Shown piece after piece: positions 8,727-19,196 of a stretch of 64,000 bases of DNA (positions are counted from its first letter, which is position 1; every line of letters starts with the position of its first letter). This stretch comes from Homarus americanus. Taxonomy: Eukaryota > Arthropoda > Malacostraca > Decapoda > Nephropidae. The DNA lies in NCBI RefSeq assembly GCF_018991925.1, contig NW_024724238.1, forward strand, positions 87,501-151,500, written 5' to 3'. A program made the translations under genes and the position numbers. The notes under the pieces are model-generated. The model was not told where the DNA came from and searched no databases. It saw only the letters and a list, made by a program, of their open reading frames with translations.

Positions 8727-11723
8727 AATGAAATTTTTAACCACACCCTGCAAAATACAGTGTACTTAGCAAATGCTGCAGCTTCTGAGAATGTGGGTGG
8801 AGCGGGTTTATTACTAAGAGCAGAGACGTTACCGAGAACAAATTCTGGCTTGAATGTCATGTACACTAATACCGACACGTTCCTTGATAAGAGGGAGGAG
8901 TTTGAAACACTACTAAGAGTACACCAACCAGATATTGTAGGAGTTGTAGAACTGTTGTACAAGAACAGGAGAATCGACCCAGAGGAATGTGAGTTCAGTA
9001 TTGCTGGATATGACTCATTTACGAACCTAACTCAAGAATCCTGCAGGAGGGGTGTGGGTATCTACGCTAGGCAAGACCTTAGAGCCAGCCAGGCGAGGGT
9101 ACAGGGAGAGGATGTCTTTGAAGAGTCCAAGTGGTGTAAAATTAAATTAAAGGGAGGGGACTTACTTATCGTCGGGTGTATCTACAGATCCCCGAACTGT
9201 GGCCCACTAAATCAAAGGAACTTAAGAACCTTAATAAACAATGCGGCGATGCTCAACCCCAGCCACCTCCTTATCATGGGGGACTTTAACTATGGCGACA
9301 TCGACTGGAGAAACGAGTCAACCCCGAATGACTTGAATAATCCTGCTACTCTTTTTGTAGAAACTCTGAGAGATAATTTTCTGTTCCAACATGTGAGAGA
9401 CCCGACACATTACAGAGGGGAACAAACACCCAAGCCACTTGACCTCATCATAACAAACGAGGAGGGTATGGTGGCCAAACTGGAACACCTTGCCCCAGTT
9501 GGCACCAGTCACCATACAGTGTTGTCATTCAGATTTAACTGTTACCTAGTTCAAGATAAGGCCAGGCCAAGGTGCAAATATTACAAGGGAAATTACAATG
9601 GGATGAGGGAAGAGATGAGGGGTATCAACTGGCCTGACTTATTAAGGTACAAGAACGCAGACACTACGCTGAATATCATAACTAGTAAAATGACCCATTT
9701 GATCGATAAATATATACCCAAGACCAAACCCAGTGCTTCTAGGAATACGAGGGGATCCCTACACATGAACCATGCGGCGGTCGACAAAATTAAGAAGAAA
9801 ACCCAGAAATTCAAGACGTGGGTTGGGTCAAACGATGAGCAAGACAGGAGGATGTATGCAAGAGCCAGAAACCAAGCAAAGATAGAGTGTAGGAGGGCTG
9901 AAAAGGAGTTCCAAAGGCTGGTTGCACGCGAGGTCAAGTCAAACCCAAAGGCGTTTTACCGCTATGCAAAGTCGAAATTGAAAACGCGAGTAGGAGTATC
10001 AGACCTGAGGCTTGAAGATGGTAGTTACGCAGATTCTGACCAGGATAAAGCTGAGGCATTGAACAGCTTCTTTTCCTCAGTGTTCACAAGAGAGGATGCA
10101 ACTAACCTTCCTGCGTTTGAGGACAGACGGTTCGACACAGCACTGACCCACATTGTGTTCACAGAAGAGGGTATTAGAAATAAACTGTCCAGGCTAAAGG
10201 TCCATAAGAGTCCTGGACCTGACATGGTGCATCCTAGAGTGCTAAGGGAGCTGTGCAACGAGCTTGCAGAGCCCCTGAAGATTCTGTTTTGTAAATGCCT
10301 GGATGAACAAATGGTCCCCAGTGAATGGAAAGTGGCTTATGTGAGTCCTATCTTCAAGAAGGGCGATAGGCACTCCACGAACAACTATAGACCGGTGAGC
10401 CTGACCAGCATAATATGTAAAGTACTTGAGAGTATTATCAGAGATGCAGCGATGGAACATCTACTACGAAACAACCTTGTAAAAGATTGCCAACACGGTT
10501 TTATGCCGGGGCGCTCTTGCTTGACACAATTGCTCAAGGTATTGGATATTTGGACCCATATTCTAGAACGGGGTGGTAATATCGACAATATTTACCTAGA
10601 TTTTGCCAAGGCTTTCGACAGTGTACCCCACGAAAGGCTGAAAATCAAACTGGAAGGGTACGGAATTCGGGAAATGTCCTAGCGTGGATAGAAGACTTTC
10701 TACATGACCGCAAGCAATGTGTGGTGATTAATGGCACGAAATCGTCATCTGTACCTGTAACAAGTGGGGTACCGCAGGGTAGTGTATTGGGCCCGCTGTT
10801 GTTTGTTTGTTTCATAAATGATATGCCTGACGTTGTACACTCCTCCATACAAATGTTTGCCGATGACGCCAAGTTATTTCGGGAAATTAAGAACCAAGCG
10901 GACTGTGAAGAGCTGCAGAAGGACCTCTGTGGGCTCCAGGAATGGTCGAAGGAATGGCTGCTGAGATTCAATGTCACGAAGTGTAAGAGGATGCACCTGG
11001 GGCGTACCAACGGTAAGGAGGCGTACCATATGTCCCAACGGGATGAAGAAAATGTACTAGTTGAGACTGTGTGTGTGAGAAGGACCTAGGTGTGTATGTT
11101 GACAATGAGCTGAAGTTCTCGGGCCATTGTGAGAAGAAGGTAAATCAGGCAAATAAATTATTGGGTCTTATAAGAAGGTCGTTCAGATATCTAGACGGTC
11201 CGTCCCTCGTGACGATCTTCAGGAGTGAAGTGCTTCCCCATCTGGAGTACTGTCACCCCATCTGGTCCCCGAGATATGCTAGGGACTGTCAGTTGGTTGA
11301 AAATGTTCAAAGGAGGGCCACCAAGCTGGTGCCTGCACTTCGGCATCTCAGCTACCCTGAGAGATTGGAGCGCCTGAACTTGCCTAGCTTATACTACAGA
11401 CGGGCAAGGGGGGACCTAGTTGAGGTTTATAAGCATCTCAGGGGGCACTACTCAGTTGAGTGTCCTTACTTGGAGCTGGCGGACGCTCGCCCCACAAGGG
11501 GTCACAGCTCAAGATTGAAGAAGCGCAAGTCCAGAAAACCGTGAGGGCAAACTTTTTCGGAGTGAGGGTTGTAAACTCTTGGAACAATCTACCAGAGAGT
11601 GTTGTGACGGCACCGAGTGTGAGCTCTTTCAAGAGAAGACTTGACCAACACTGGAAGGGTTCAGGTACATTCAGGAGCCGGTGCATGCCCAGTATTTGCC
11701 AACAGTGCGTGACAGAGACGTGA
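8727..11723 (+). pseudogene. LINE-B ORF2: endonuclease-reverse transcriptase, frameshifted
   Basis: Nicks target DNA and reverse-transcribes LINE RNA. The frame is open from before the ORF1 stop; the first ATG just before the endonuclease domain is at 8859. The N-terminal APE-type endonuclease shows YTNTD, VELLYKN, RRGVGIYAR, GCIYRSPN and MGDFNYGDIDW. The expected SDH catalytic motif reads SHH (9507-9515), an Asp-to-His change. RT blocks follow: SPGPDMVHP, SPIFKKGD, NYRPVSLTS, GFMPGRSC, LDFAKAFDSV, GVPQGSVLGP and FADDAK (Asp codons at 10862 and 10865). Three frameshifts break it: near 10670, at a GT-run expansion near 11065-11075, and a one-base loss near 11526. Other copies of this LINE at 6140-6615 and 19197-20407 support the last two. 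It ends with TGA at 11721-11723. Confidence 0.9.
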
Positions 11724-11849
11724 CCGATCGCCCGGGCGGCTAGCGAGCCGACCTTTTGGTGAAGAATATAAAGGAAACGAGTCGTGACCGATCGCCCAAG
11801 CGGCTAACAAGCCGATCAGTGGCGAAGAGGATAAAAGTAAAAGTAAAAG
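11720..11849 (+). repeat. LINE-B 3' UTR: two ~64-bp hairpin units
   Basis: TGACCGATCGCCC starts a unit at 11721 and again at 11784. Each unit holds a stem-loop of the form CGGCT-NNNN-AGCCG (11737-11750 and 11801-11814), followed by GGTGAAGA or GGCGAAGAGGATAAA. The same paired units occur in LINE-A and in the LINE copy at 19197. The end is AAAAGTAAAAGTAAAAG. This could be the RT recognition tail of the family. Confidence 0.7.
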
Positions 11850-12186
11850 GGCATCTCTACACTGGCCGGGAACACCACGCGCGCCCAGCAGCAGGCCATG
11901 AGTGCATTGATGGCTCAGATGGCGTCTCTAGGTGCTGGCGGTGGTCATGCTTCTATGCCGGTCATGAAGCCCCCAGCAGCTGTCGCTCCAGAGAAGTGTG
12001 AGGCAGAAATGCCAGCAGCTGCGTTTAGGACATGGAGGCGGTCCATGGAGTCATGGGTGCTGTTGAACTGGTGGTCACAACTGGTGGCCACACTCCACAT
12101 TCGCCTGAACTGCGTCCCTGCACTCCAAAGGGTGATTGACTCGAGATACCCCAGCGGTCAGTGGGAGCAGCTCTCGCCCAAGGAAG

Positions 12187-15054
12187 TGTGGGTTATGGGA
12201 TTGTTTGGTGTTCACTCAGGATGGAATGGAGAAAGGAAACTCACAATGTGCTCTCTATATACATGTTGTATTGGATGTACAATGCAGCTTGGTGCTGGGA
12301 AGGCAGCATGGGTACAAGCGTGATGTAGAGAGAGCTGATTGGTGAGGATGCTCAGAGGAGGACCAGCTTGTGGGTCGCCATGCTCTCCGGCGGGAGCGAG
12401 GACCGCCAGGCAGGCGGAGGAGGAGGAGGTGTTGCTGGCTGGTTGGTGTAGGTAGAAAGAGACAGGTCACCACGAGGTCAGGTCTTAAATAGCGGGGGGG
12501 TAGGCGTGGCTTAGTAGTTGACCCCCGCTCCGTGATGTATGGCGGCACTGGTTGACCTAGACCACGAGGCACTGTAACGACCACGGTCGTACACTTCAGT
12601 TAACGCCAAAATCAAATGATTCATATTACGCTCAATAGCCCACAAAACAGGTACCTCTGCTTTTCGTTTGAGCCCTCCATCTGAGGAGTCCGTTTTCTCA
12701 TCACTTCAAGACGCCTCAGTCCCCTGTTATCCCATTTTCTCTGACTTACTGAAACCAACCTCTCTATAAAATGAATTTGAATGTGAGAGAGAACACCCTG
12801 GTTTAGAGTCAGCTTAGATATGTCGGTTTACAGTTGAAACATTCAAGATCCATTGTGAGTGGTGTTGAACGCTTCAACTGTCCTTATTGTTGGTAAGACG
12901 TGTCAAGTAAGTGAGTGTTGAGTCTGCCAGGACAAACGATACCCATCGGTTTCGTTCCTAAGAATATCCATGAGTTTCTGATCGCGCCTGAAGTTAGATA
13001 ATTTTGTCGCCCCGACATCAGAGAATCTGATGTTTATAGTTTAATTAGTGTCAGTTATCTATTTAAGAAAGTCATTAATTTCCTGAACTATTCTGTCAAC
13101 TGGTATAATCTCCAAGATCTAACGTCTCCCTGTGAATAGTTCCTTGTTCGCGGCAGGCCTGAGCTTGCAGAATTGTTGTTATCAACGTGTATATTCCACC
13201 TTTTCCTGGCAAGCTCAACCTCTGATTAGATTATATGAATAGACATAGGAAATTACCCTGATCCGGAACACCGGAGTTCATAATTAAATATACGGTGATC
13301 CAACATGGTAGAGAAGGTATGTTGTTGGTAAGATTGACCTTTCTGGCATGAATATGGAGGCCCAAGCTGCCCAGCGGGGGCACGTATATACCTCTACACG
13401 AGGGAGAATCACGCATTCGTGACTCTTCTCCCACGTCTACAGGTATGTTCACGTGTGTTCCACGCCGCCATATTAACTCAGTTTAACTTAGTCATTTTTG
13501 CGAATATCCGTGTTCATGTTTCAACATAGTACCTTCAGTGCCAATTAAGTCAAGTAAAGTAGAGCTCTAGCTATCGTCTGAACCGGTGCCAGACGTATGT
13601 TTTGTATAGTGAAGTTAAATATTCACGCATTCGTGACTCTTCTTCCACGTCTACAGACGCGGATGTGTTAGCCACTCTCCTGAAGGTCGATAGCTACCTA
13701 TGGGCACCATGGTTCTTGAAGACTGTCTCTAAGGGCGCGTTTAGAATCCCAGGACACGATTCCCCCGGGAAGCGCCCTCACTACTCTGCCAGTGTGTAAC
13801 GAGTCAACCTCCCTGAGTGCACCTAGCGAGCGAGCCTTCAGCTTGGCGGTCGCTGTAAACAACTCTGGCCCACTGACTTGGTCATATGATCATGGTCTAC
13901 CTACTGTTCTTGGTTATATGTATGGAGCCGTATTAATATCCACGCTTAGGGATGACTAGCAGAAATATAGTCATCCCAGGTTAAGTATTGAACCACTGAA
14001 TGAGAGTTCAAGGTACCAGGTTGTTCCTTGCAAACTAACAGGAGGTATTGTATGTTACTATAATTGTGGAGTTAGTCCAGTGTGTTATGTAGTCATCTGT
14101 AGTACCCATGAAAGAATAACCTGAGAGTATGATGTTCTAACCACGAATTGAGAAGGTAATTTGTTCCTTGTTAAAGTAAGACCTGCGGGTCCAGGGTTAT
14201 TGACAGTGTGTAAGCATTTCTAAATCTTACTTGTCCCAGAAATACTACAACAGTGTCCAATACAGTAATGAATATTTTGAGGTGTTTAATGAGGTAATAA
14301 GTTCTTGAAGTGTTTGATGACTTAATAAGTTAATTTCGGTTCTGTTTAGCCTGAGTGAATCTAAGATGCATCTTCTCCACTCACTGTATTAATAAATATT
14401 GAGTTAGTAATCTGAGTATCACCACTCTACTCCTTCTAAACATTGGTTCCCAGAAAATAATACTTACTCACGTGCCTATACATCTACCACACTACCCAAA
14501 ACCCTTCCATGAGTTCTGTTATATAATGAAAAGTCTGGGTGGTGGCAGCTACCCCTTGTAAGTATAAAAAGTGTTATACAAAGAATAACATGGTTCCCCA
14601 GACTAACCCATGTATTAGAAAGACCTAAAACAAAGTATACTTCAGAAAGGTAAGAACATTGAAACTGAGAATACAATCTATATGAAAGGAAATGAAAAGG
14701 AAGAACCTTGACTTGGAAAACATAAGTAGAGAAGTATAAGAATTACTTATATAAGAATATATAAGAATATAAGGTATATAGAGGTAAAGAACATATAAGA
14801 ATATAAGTAAGAACATATAAGAATAAATATATATGTAAAGAATGGAAGGAGAATAAGTATATTAAACAGGGTACTCATTGGAGGAATGCTACACAGAACA
14901 AATAAGTATATGAGTAAATAGAATACCACAGAAAACAGTAGCTGGATGGTAAATTGTTGAAAAGAGAAAACTCGGCCCGTTACAGCACACACTGTGGAAT
15001 TCGTGGGGTCGGCTACGCAGCGACAAACAGCGTTTGTAGGGAGAAATCCACTGC
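12187..15054 (-). mobile_element. LTR-2 solo LTR (minus), split by LTR-3
   Basis: Same sequence as the LTR at 19809-20233, in the opposite orientation. It is present in two pieces, 12187-12572 and 14985-15054, with LTR-3 between. GAAG flanks it at 12183-12186 and 15055-15058, the 4-bp duplication of an integrase-type insertion. The outermost bases on the right (15048-15054) differ slightly from the other copy. A TATTTAAG-like promoter box lies within it. No internal genes remain, so it is a solo LTR left by recombination. Confidence 0.8.
12573..14984 (+). mobile_element. LTR-3 copy 1: 2.4-kb solo LTR
   Basis: Starts TGTAACG and ends CGTTACA, with the 4-bp flank GCAC on both sides (12569-12572 and 14985-14988). 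A TATA-like CGTATATACC lies near 13384, followed by a likely start region. A 32-bp block around CACGCATTCGTGACTCTTCT occurs twice (about 13411 and 13622). No coding sequence is visible; the 3' third is AT-rich (14600-14930). A second, more decayed copy begins at 17933 with the same TGTAACGA start. The solo-LTR interpretation rests on the termini, the duplication and the promoter box. Confidence 0.72.
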
Positions 15055-15136
15055 AGAAGCCCTGGACGCCATCAGTGGAGTGGTTCTTCAATCTTCAAAC
15101 CAAGTTGTGAAATGGAACGAGTTTTTCAACAGCAAA

Positions 15137-17600
15137 CAAGGTGGAGTTGGAGGAGGAGAGTAGATGTCTGACCACATTCATCACGCCGTGGGGCCGTTTT
15201 CGATACTGCAGGACGCCCATGAGACATTGCTCAGCGTCAGATGCCTATACCAAGAGGTTTGACGACGCTATTCAGGATGTGCCCCGCAAGTACAAGTGCA
15301 TGGATGACACTCTCCTCTATGACTCCAGTGTGAAGGGGGCGTTCTGGCACACCTACGATTTTCTGGAGACCTGCGCTCGCACAGGTATCACGCTGAAACC
15401 AGAAAAGTTCTTGTTCTGCAGGAGAGAAGCCGAGTTTGTGGGTTTCCTCCTGGGGTGGGACCTCTACCAGTTCACTGCCCAACGTCTGTCAGCCATCAAG
15501 GACTTCCCCATGCCGGATTAGCCATCAATCACTGACATCAGGTCCTGGCATGGCTTGGTTAACCAGTTGGCCCCTTCCTTGCCACTGCACCTGTGATGGA
15601 GCCCTTCCGTGAGCTCCTCAAGAAGCCAGTGGAGCGGCGGGTGTGTTGGGACGACCAGCTGCGGCTCAAGTTCGCCAGGCCCAGGACACCATCTACAACC
15701 GGTAACGGGGCGGCTTGGTGTATTACGACAGATCGGGCCTCGGCGGCTGTCACGGATTGAGCCCAGGGAGGGCATCGGCTTCGTCGTCCTGCAACCGCCA
15801 CTGTGCCTGCTGCCTCTCCAGACGCCCTTCTGCTGCAGGGAGGTGGCAGTTGGCTCTGTGGTAGCCGACATCTGAGCACGTTGGCGGCTTCAGCTGCAGT
15901 GGAAGGGGAGAACTAACTGTGGTATGGTGCCTGCGCAAGGCCAGACTGTTCCTCGCCAGCTGCCCGAACCTCATTCTGGTGACGGACTGACCACCGCCCA
16001 TAGTCGGCGCTGGGGACAGAACCCTCACGGATGTGGCGAATCCGCGCCTGTTCAGGCTCCAGGAGGAGAAGACCCTGCAATGCCAGTTCTGATCAAATAC
16101 TTGCCAGGGAAGCGGAACTGGCCAGCTAATGCTCTATCCTTCCTCCCTCAGGGTGGCACCGGCCCAGCGGAGGACATGGATCAAGAGGAGGACCTGTGCC
16201 TTGCAGTGTGCAGTCTGTCGCAACTGGACCAGGATGGGTGCATCACTATGGAAAAGAAGACACAGTGTGCAAAGCGGCTGCGAACGACCCAGTGTACCCA
16301 GATTCTAGTATCGAGGGTGCTGGCGACTAGCACCCCCACAAGTCGCAAGGGAGGTAGCCTGTCTGCGCCCGTACTTCTCAGTGAGGACAGGTTGGCTGTA
16401 GTCAGGAGTTTGGTCACCTACACACCTTTGACCAAGACTGCATGCATAATCATCCCCGAGCTCCCTCCGCCTGGTCGCCGTTAACCTGCATGTGGGCACC
16501 AGGGCCTCGACTCAATGGCTCAGGCAGGCCCGGCAGTCTATCTATTGGCCTGTGGCATGGAGGGTGACCTGCAGTATCATCGGTCCCCGGTGTGCTGCTT
16601 GCGAGACCCGCCCTTCCAGCCTCGGAGTCGTTGGTTCTGACCCCAGCGCCAGACTATCCCTTTCAACAAGTGGTGGCCGATTTGTTCACCTGCAGATCAC
16701 ACCTGTATATGCTGACCGACTCACAGGTTGGCTGGAGATCATACTTCCCCAGCAAGGCCACTTCTGGAAAAATCATACCGCCAGTCTGGGCCTACTTCTA
16801 CGAGGTGGGGTACACAGGCAGATCTCCACGGATGGAGAGTACCAACCTTGCCAGCCTTGAGATGACAGATTTCCTCAAGTCATGGGGGTCAGGTGTGGCT
16901 CTCGTCGGCCCCACTTCCCCCAGTCAATGGCAGGGCAGGGAGCTGGGTGAAGGCTGCTTAGAGGCTCCTCAGGGATAACACTGGGCCCGGGAGTAGCCTG
17001 GACTGCGATTGAACATCCCAGGCCCTCCTCTGGTGCCTGGGCTGCGCCTCTCTGGTGGAACAAGTCACCAAATCCAACTTGCCACCGGCCGCCAGCCCGT
17101 GACGGCGTTCCTGTGTGAACAGCCACTATAAGATGGACCAGCACTGGCAGCGGAGCACTTCATATATAAAGAGTCGCTTGGCCCGAAACCCAGGATGGGG
17201 TCCTTTTTGTCACCAGAGGGTGTCTGGATTAGCTGGCTCCCGTAGTCGTGGGCCGCATGAGTGGTGTGCAGGATCACGCAGCTACTAAGCTCTGGGACAG
17301 GACAGGCATGGTGGTGAGGCCGCCCACTCGCATCACCAGGCAACATGCCAAATCAGAGTTTGAAATGTGATGGCAGGATGTCCATCCGCAACCAGACGCC
17401 ACCTGCAAAACAGCTCCACACCTGTGCCTACTACTCCCGGTGGTGCACCATGCACTATGCCTCTGGTCCCCTTCTGCTGTGCCCTCCATACCCCGCCCTC
17501 CCCTCCTTTTAGGCCCCTCCCCAGTCAGCCTTGGCCAGGCCCAGGAGAGGCACGTGAGCCTCCCGGGCTGATTCGACAGACTACGTGGTGTAATCTATGT
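15137..17600 (+). pseudogene. Gypsy-1 pol remnants: RT, RNase H, integrase
   Basis: Polyprotein of a Ty3/gypsy element, heavily decayed. RT is clearest (15141-15521): VELEEESRCLTTFITPWGRF, RYCRTPM and the catalytic box CMDDTLLYD, then FCRREAEFVGFLL. A TAG ends the frame at 15521, but similar sequence continues in other phases. RNase H and its linker appear between 15900 and 16140 with LIKYLPGKRNWPANALS. Integrase follows (about 16490-17000) in at least three phases: ARQSIYWP, CAACETR, YPFQQVVADLFTC, ISTDG and LASLEMTDFLKSWG. A C-terminal integrase-like tail extends to about 17600. It cannot produce protein. Confidence 0.85.
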
Positions 17601-17733
17601 GATGTAAAAATCAGTTAGAGTTTTTTTTCTTTAGCCGACTGGTTTCTCTTGCATTATTGTTGTTTTTATGAATGCATTATTTTCCTTTTATTTAGTTCAA
17701 ATGTACATTATTATTTCGCGCTTTTTTAACTGA

Positions 17734-17874
17734 TGTAAGATTGTCCCATCGTACGATATGTTTTCCCATGTTGAGGTGGGAGCTTGTCTTTGGCAGCGCC
17801 AGTTGCCAATCACCAACTGGCATGTTGAATAAAGTCTTTCGCAAAGATCGTGGTCTATATTCAAACCTCTCACA
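17734..17874 (+). repeat. Gypsy-1 3' LTR
   Basis: Partner of 6616-6757, with the same TGTAAGATTG start, AATAAA and CCTCTCACA end. GCTAG follows at 17875-17879, repeating the 5' flank. Confidence 0.9.
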
Positions 17875-17932
17875 GCTAGGCAGTGTCCAGACGCTCCAAT
17901 CTCTCAGGATAGCTGAATTGCTGAAGTGCAGG
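17875..17932 (-). mobile_element. LINE-A, continuation right of Gypsy-1
   Basis: GCTAGGCAGTGTCCAGACGC and the next ~38 bp match the reverse complement of LINE-B ORF2 around 11330-11390, exactly where 6615 leaves off. It is cut at 17932 by the start of LTR-3 copy 2. Confidence 0.85.
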
Positions 17933-19196
17933 TGTAACGATGACGGTCGTGCATGTTAGTTAACGTAAAATCAGACGATTCATATTACGCTCAATAGCCC
18001 CAAAACACGTAGCTATATCTCTTATTGAGTCCCCGTCTAAGAAGTCTGTTTTCTCATCGCTTCAGGACGCCTGAGTCTTCCGTTTTTTCTCAATCTTGAG
18101 TATACCCGGATCATGTTATTCCTTAGTATAACGACACAGAATTTGAAATTGCAATGTAGGTATATGTTCAGGCAGCTTAGATATGTTCGATTAGAGTTGG
18201 AACTTTCAAGATCCATTGAGAGTGATGTTAAAGCTTCAACTGCCTTTATTGGTAAAACTTGTCAAGTAAGTGAGTGTCAAGTCTGTCAGTACGAGTGGCA
18301 TATCCTTACATCGTCCTTGGATATCCATGAGTATCCGTGCTACTGAAGTTAGATTATTTTGATGCCCATGTCATGGTCACAATGACTGCTGGTCTGTTTG
18401 AAACCTGATGATTCATATTACGCCTCACGCCCGCAAAACATATGGATAACTGGCGAGTTATCCCTAGAAGAAACGTGCTTTCCTGGTTTAAGGTGCCGTC
18501 CATTTTCTCAGACTTCCTAAATCCAACCTCCCTATTAAGTAAATTTGAATGTGAGAGAGAAACCGTTGTTTTGAGTCAACTTAGATGTGTTTGATTACAG
18601 TTAAAGCATTCAAGATCTCTTGTGAGTGATGAAAGCTTCAACTGTCTTTGTTGTTAGTAACACTTATCAAGCAAGTGAGAGTCGAGTCTGTCAGTACGAA
18701 TGGCATCTCATGATGTCGTCCCTGGGGATAAATGAATTTCCAATGCTACTTTAGTTATATTATTTTTGTTGCCCGAACATCAGAGAATCTGATGTTTGTA
18801 GTTTAGTTAGTGCAGTTGTCTATTTAAGAAAGTCATTAATCTTCTGAAAGAACATGTCAAACTCCTTATCTCAAAGATCTCAACATATATCCATAGAGGT
18901 CCGTGGTTCAGAAATCCTGCCGAGTTGTGAAACTAAGGTTAACAGCGGTGAATTTGATGCCTATTTGACTTTTTTCCTGGCAAGCTCAATCTCTGGTTAG
19001 ATTATAGGAATAGACGAGGAAATTCGCAGGACCAGTGGCAATTGGTTGTCATAGTTAAATATGCAGCAAATGAGTTGAATGTAATTTTGTCATTGTGTGA
19101 TTAGCTTTTCTGGCATGTGTTCCGCACAGGCCTGAGTTGCCAGTTAGCCGTATATAAGCTCGCAGGAACGGAGAGCCACATCTGACGCTTCTCCAT

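Larger units (their letters stand above)
6900..11849 (+). mobile_element. LINE-B: nearly full-length CR1/jockey-type LINE
   Basis: Contains a 5' UTR with tandem ~215-bp units (about 7165-7640), ORF1 (7741-8724), ORF2 with endonuclease and RT (to 11723), and a 3' UTR ending in (AAAAGT)n at about 11849. A 6-bp match, GGCATC, at 6894-6899 and 11850-11855 may be the target duplication; a match this short could arise by chance, so the 5' boundary is tentative. It sits between the Gypsy-1 primer site and gag, so it inserted into Gypsy-1. Confidence 0.82.
11899..15140 (+). pseudogene. Gypsy-1 gag fragment, split by LTR-2 and LTR-3
   Basis: Gag would form the retrotransposon particle. The first part (ATG near 11899 to 12186) encodes a run including MPVMKPPAAVAPEKCEAEMP and RTWRRSMESW, with HIRLNCVPALQRVIDSRY further on, a pattern typical of arthropod gypsy gag. 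The reading frame is cut at 12186 by LTR-2 and resumes at 15059 with ALDAISGVVLQSSNQVVKW. With one copy of the GAAG duplication removed the frame is continuous. It then runs directly into RT sequence near 15137, so the rest of gag, the zinc knuckles and the protease are deleted. Confidence 0.8.
6616..17874 (+). mobile_element. Gypsy-1: LTR retrotransposon hosting nested insertions
   Basis: Bounded by two ~142-bp direct LTRs (6616-6757 and 17734-17874) that begin TGTAAGATTG and end CCTCTCACA. A perfect 5-bp duplication, GCTAG, flanks both ends (6611-6615 and 17875-17879). The interior reads primer site, gag fragment, RT, RNase H and integrase on the plus strand, which is the Ty3/gypsy order. 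LINE-B, LTR-2 and LTR-3 are inserted inside it, which explains the 11-kb length. The LTRs differ at many positions (by eye about 85% identical), so it is old. No clear polypurine tract precedes the 3' LTR. Confidence 0.9.

Noticed and set aside
8440..9937. Minus-strand frames over LINE-B
   Set aside because: Shadows of ORF1 and ORF2; no motifs.
14625..15091. Hydrophobic minus-strand frames resembling membrane proteins
   Set aside because: They arise from AT-rich DNA (ATAAG/TATAAG runs) in LTR-3 and cross its boundary.
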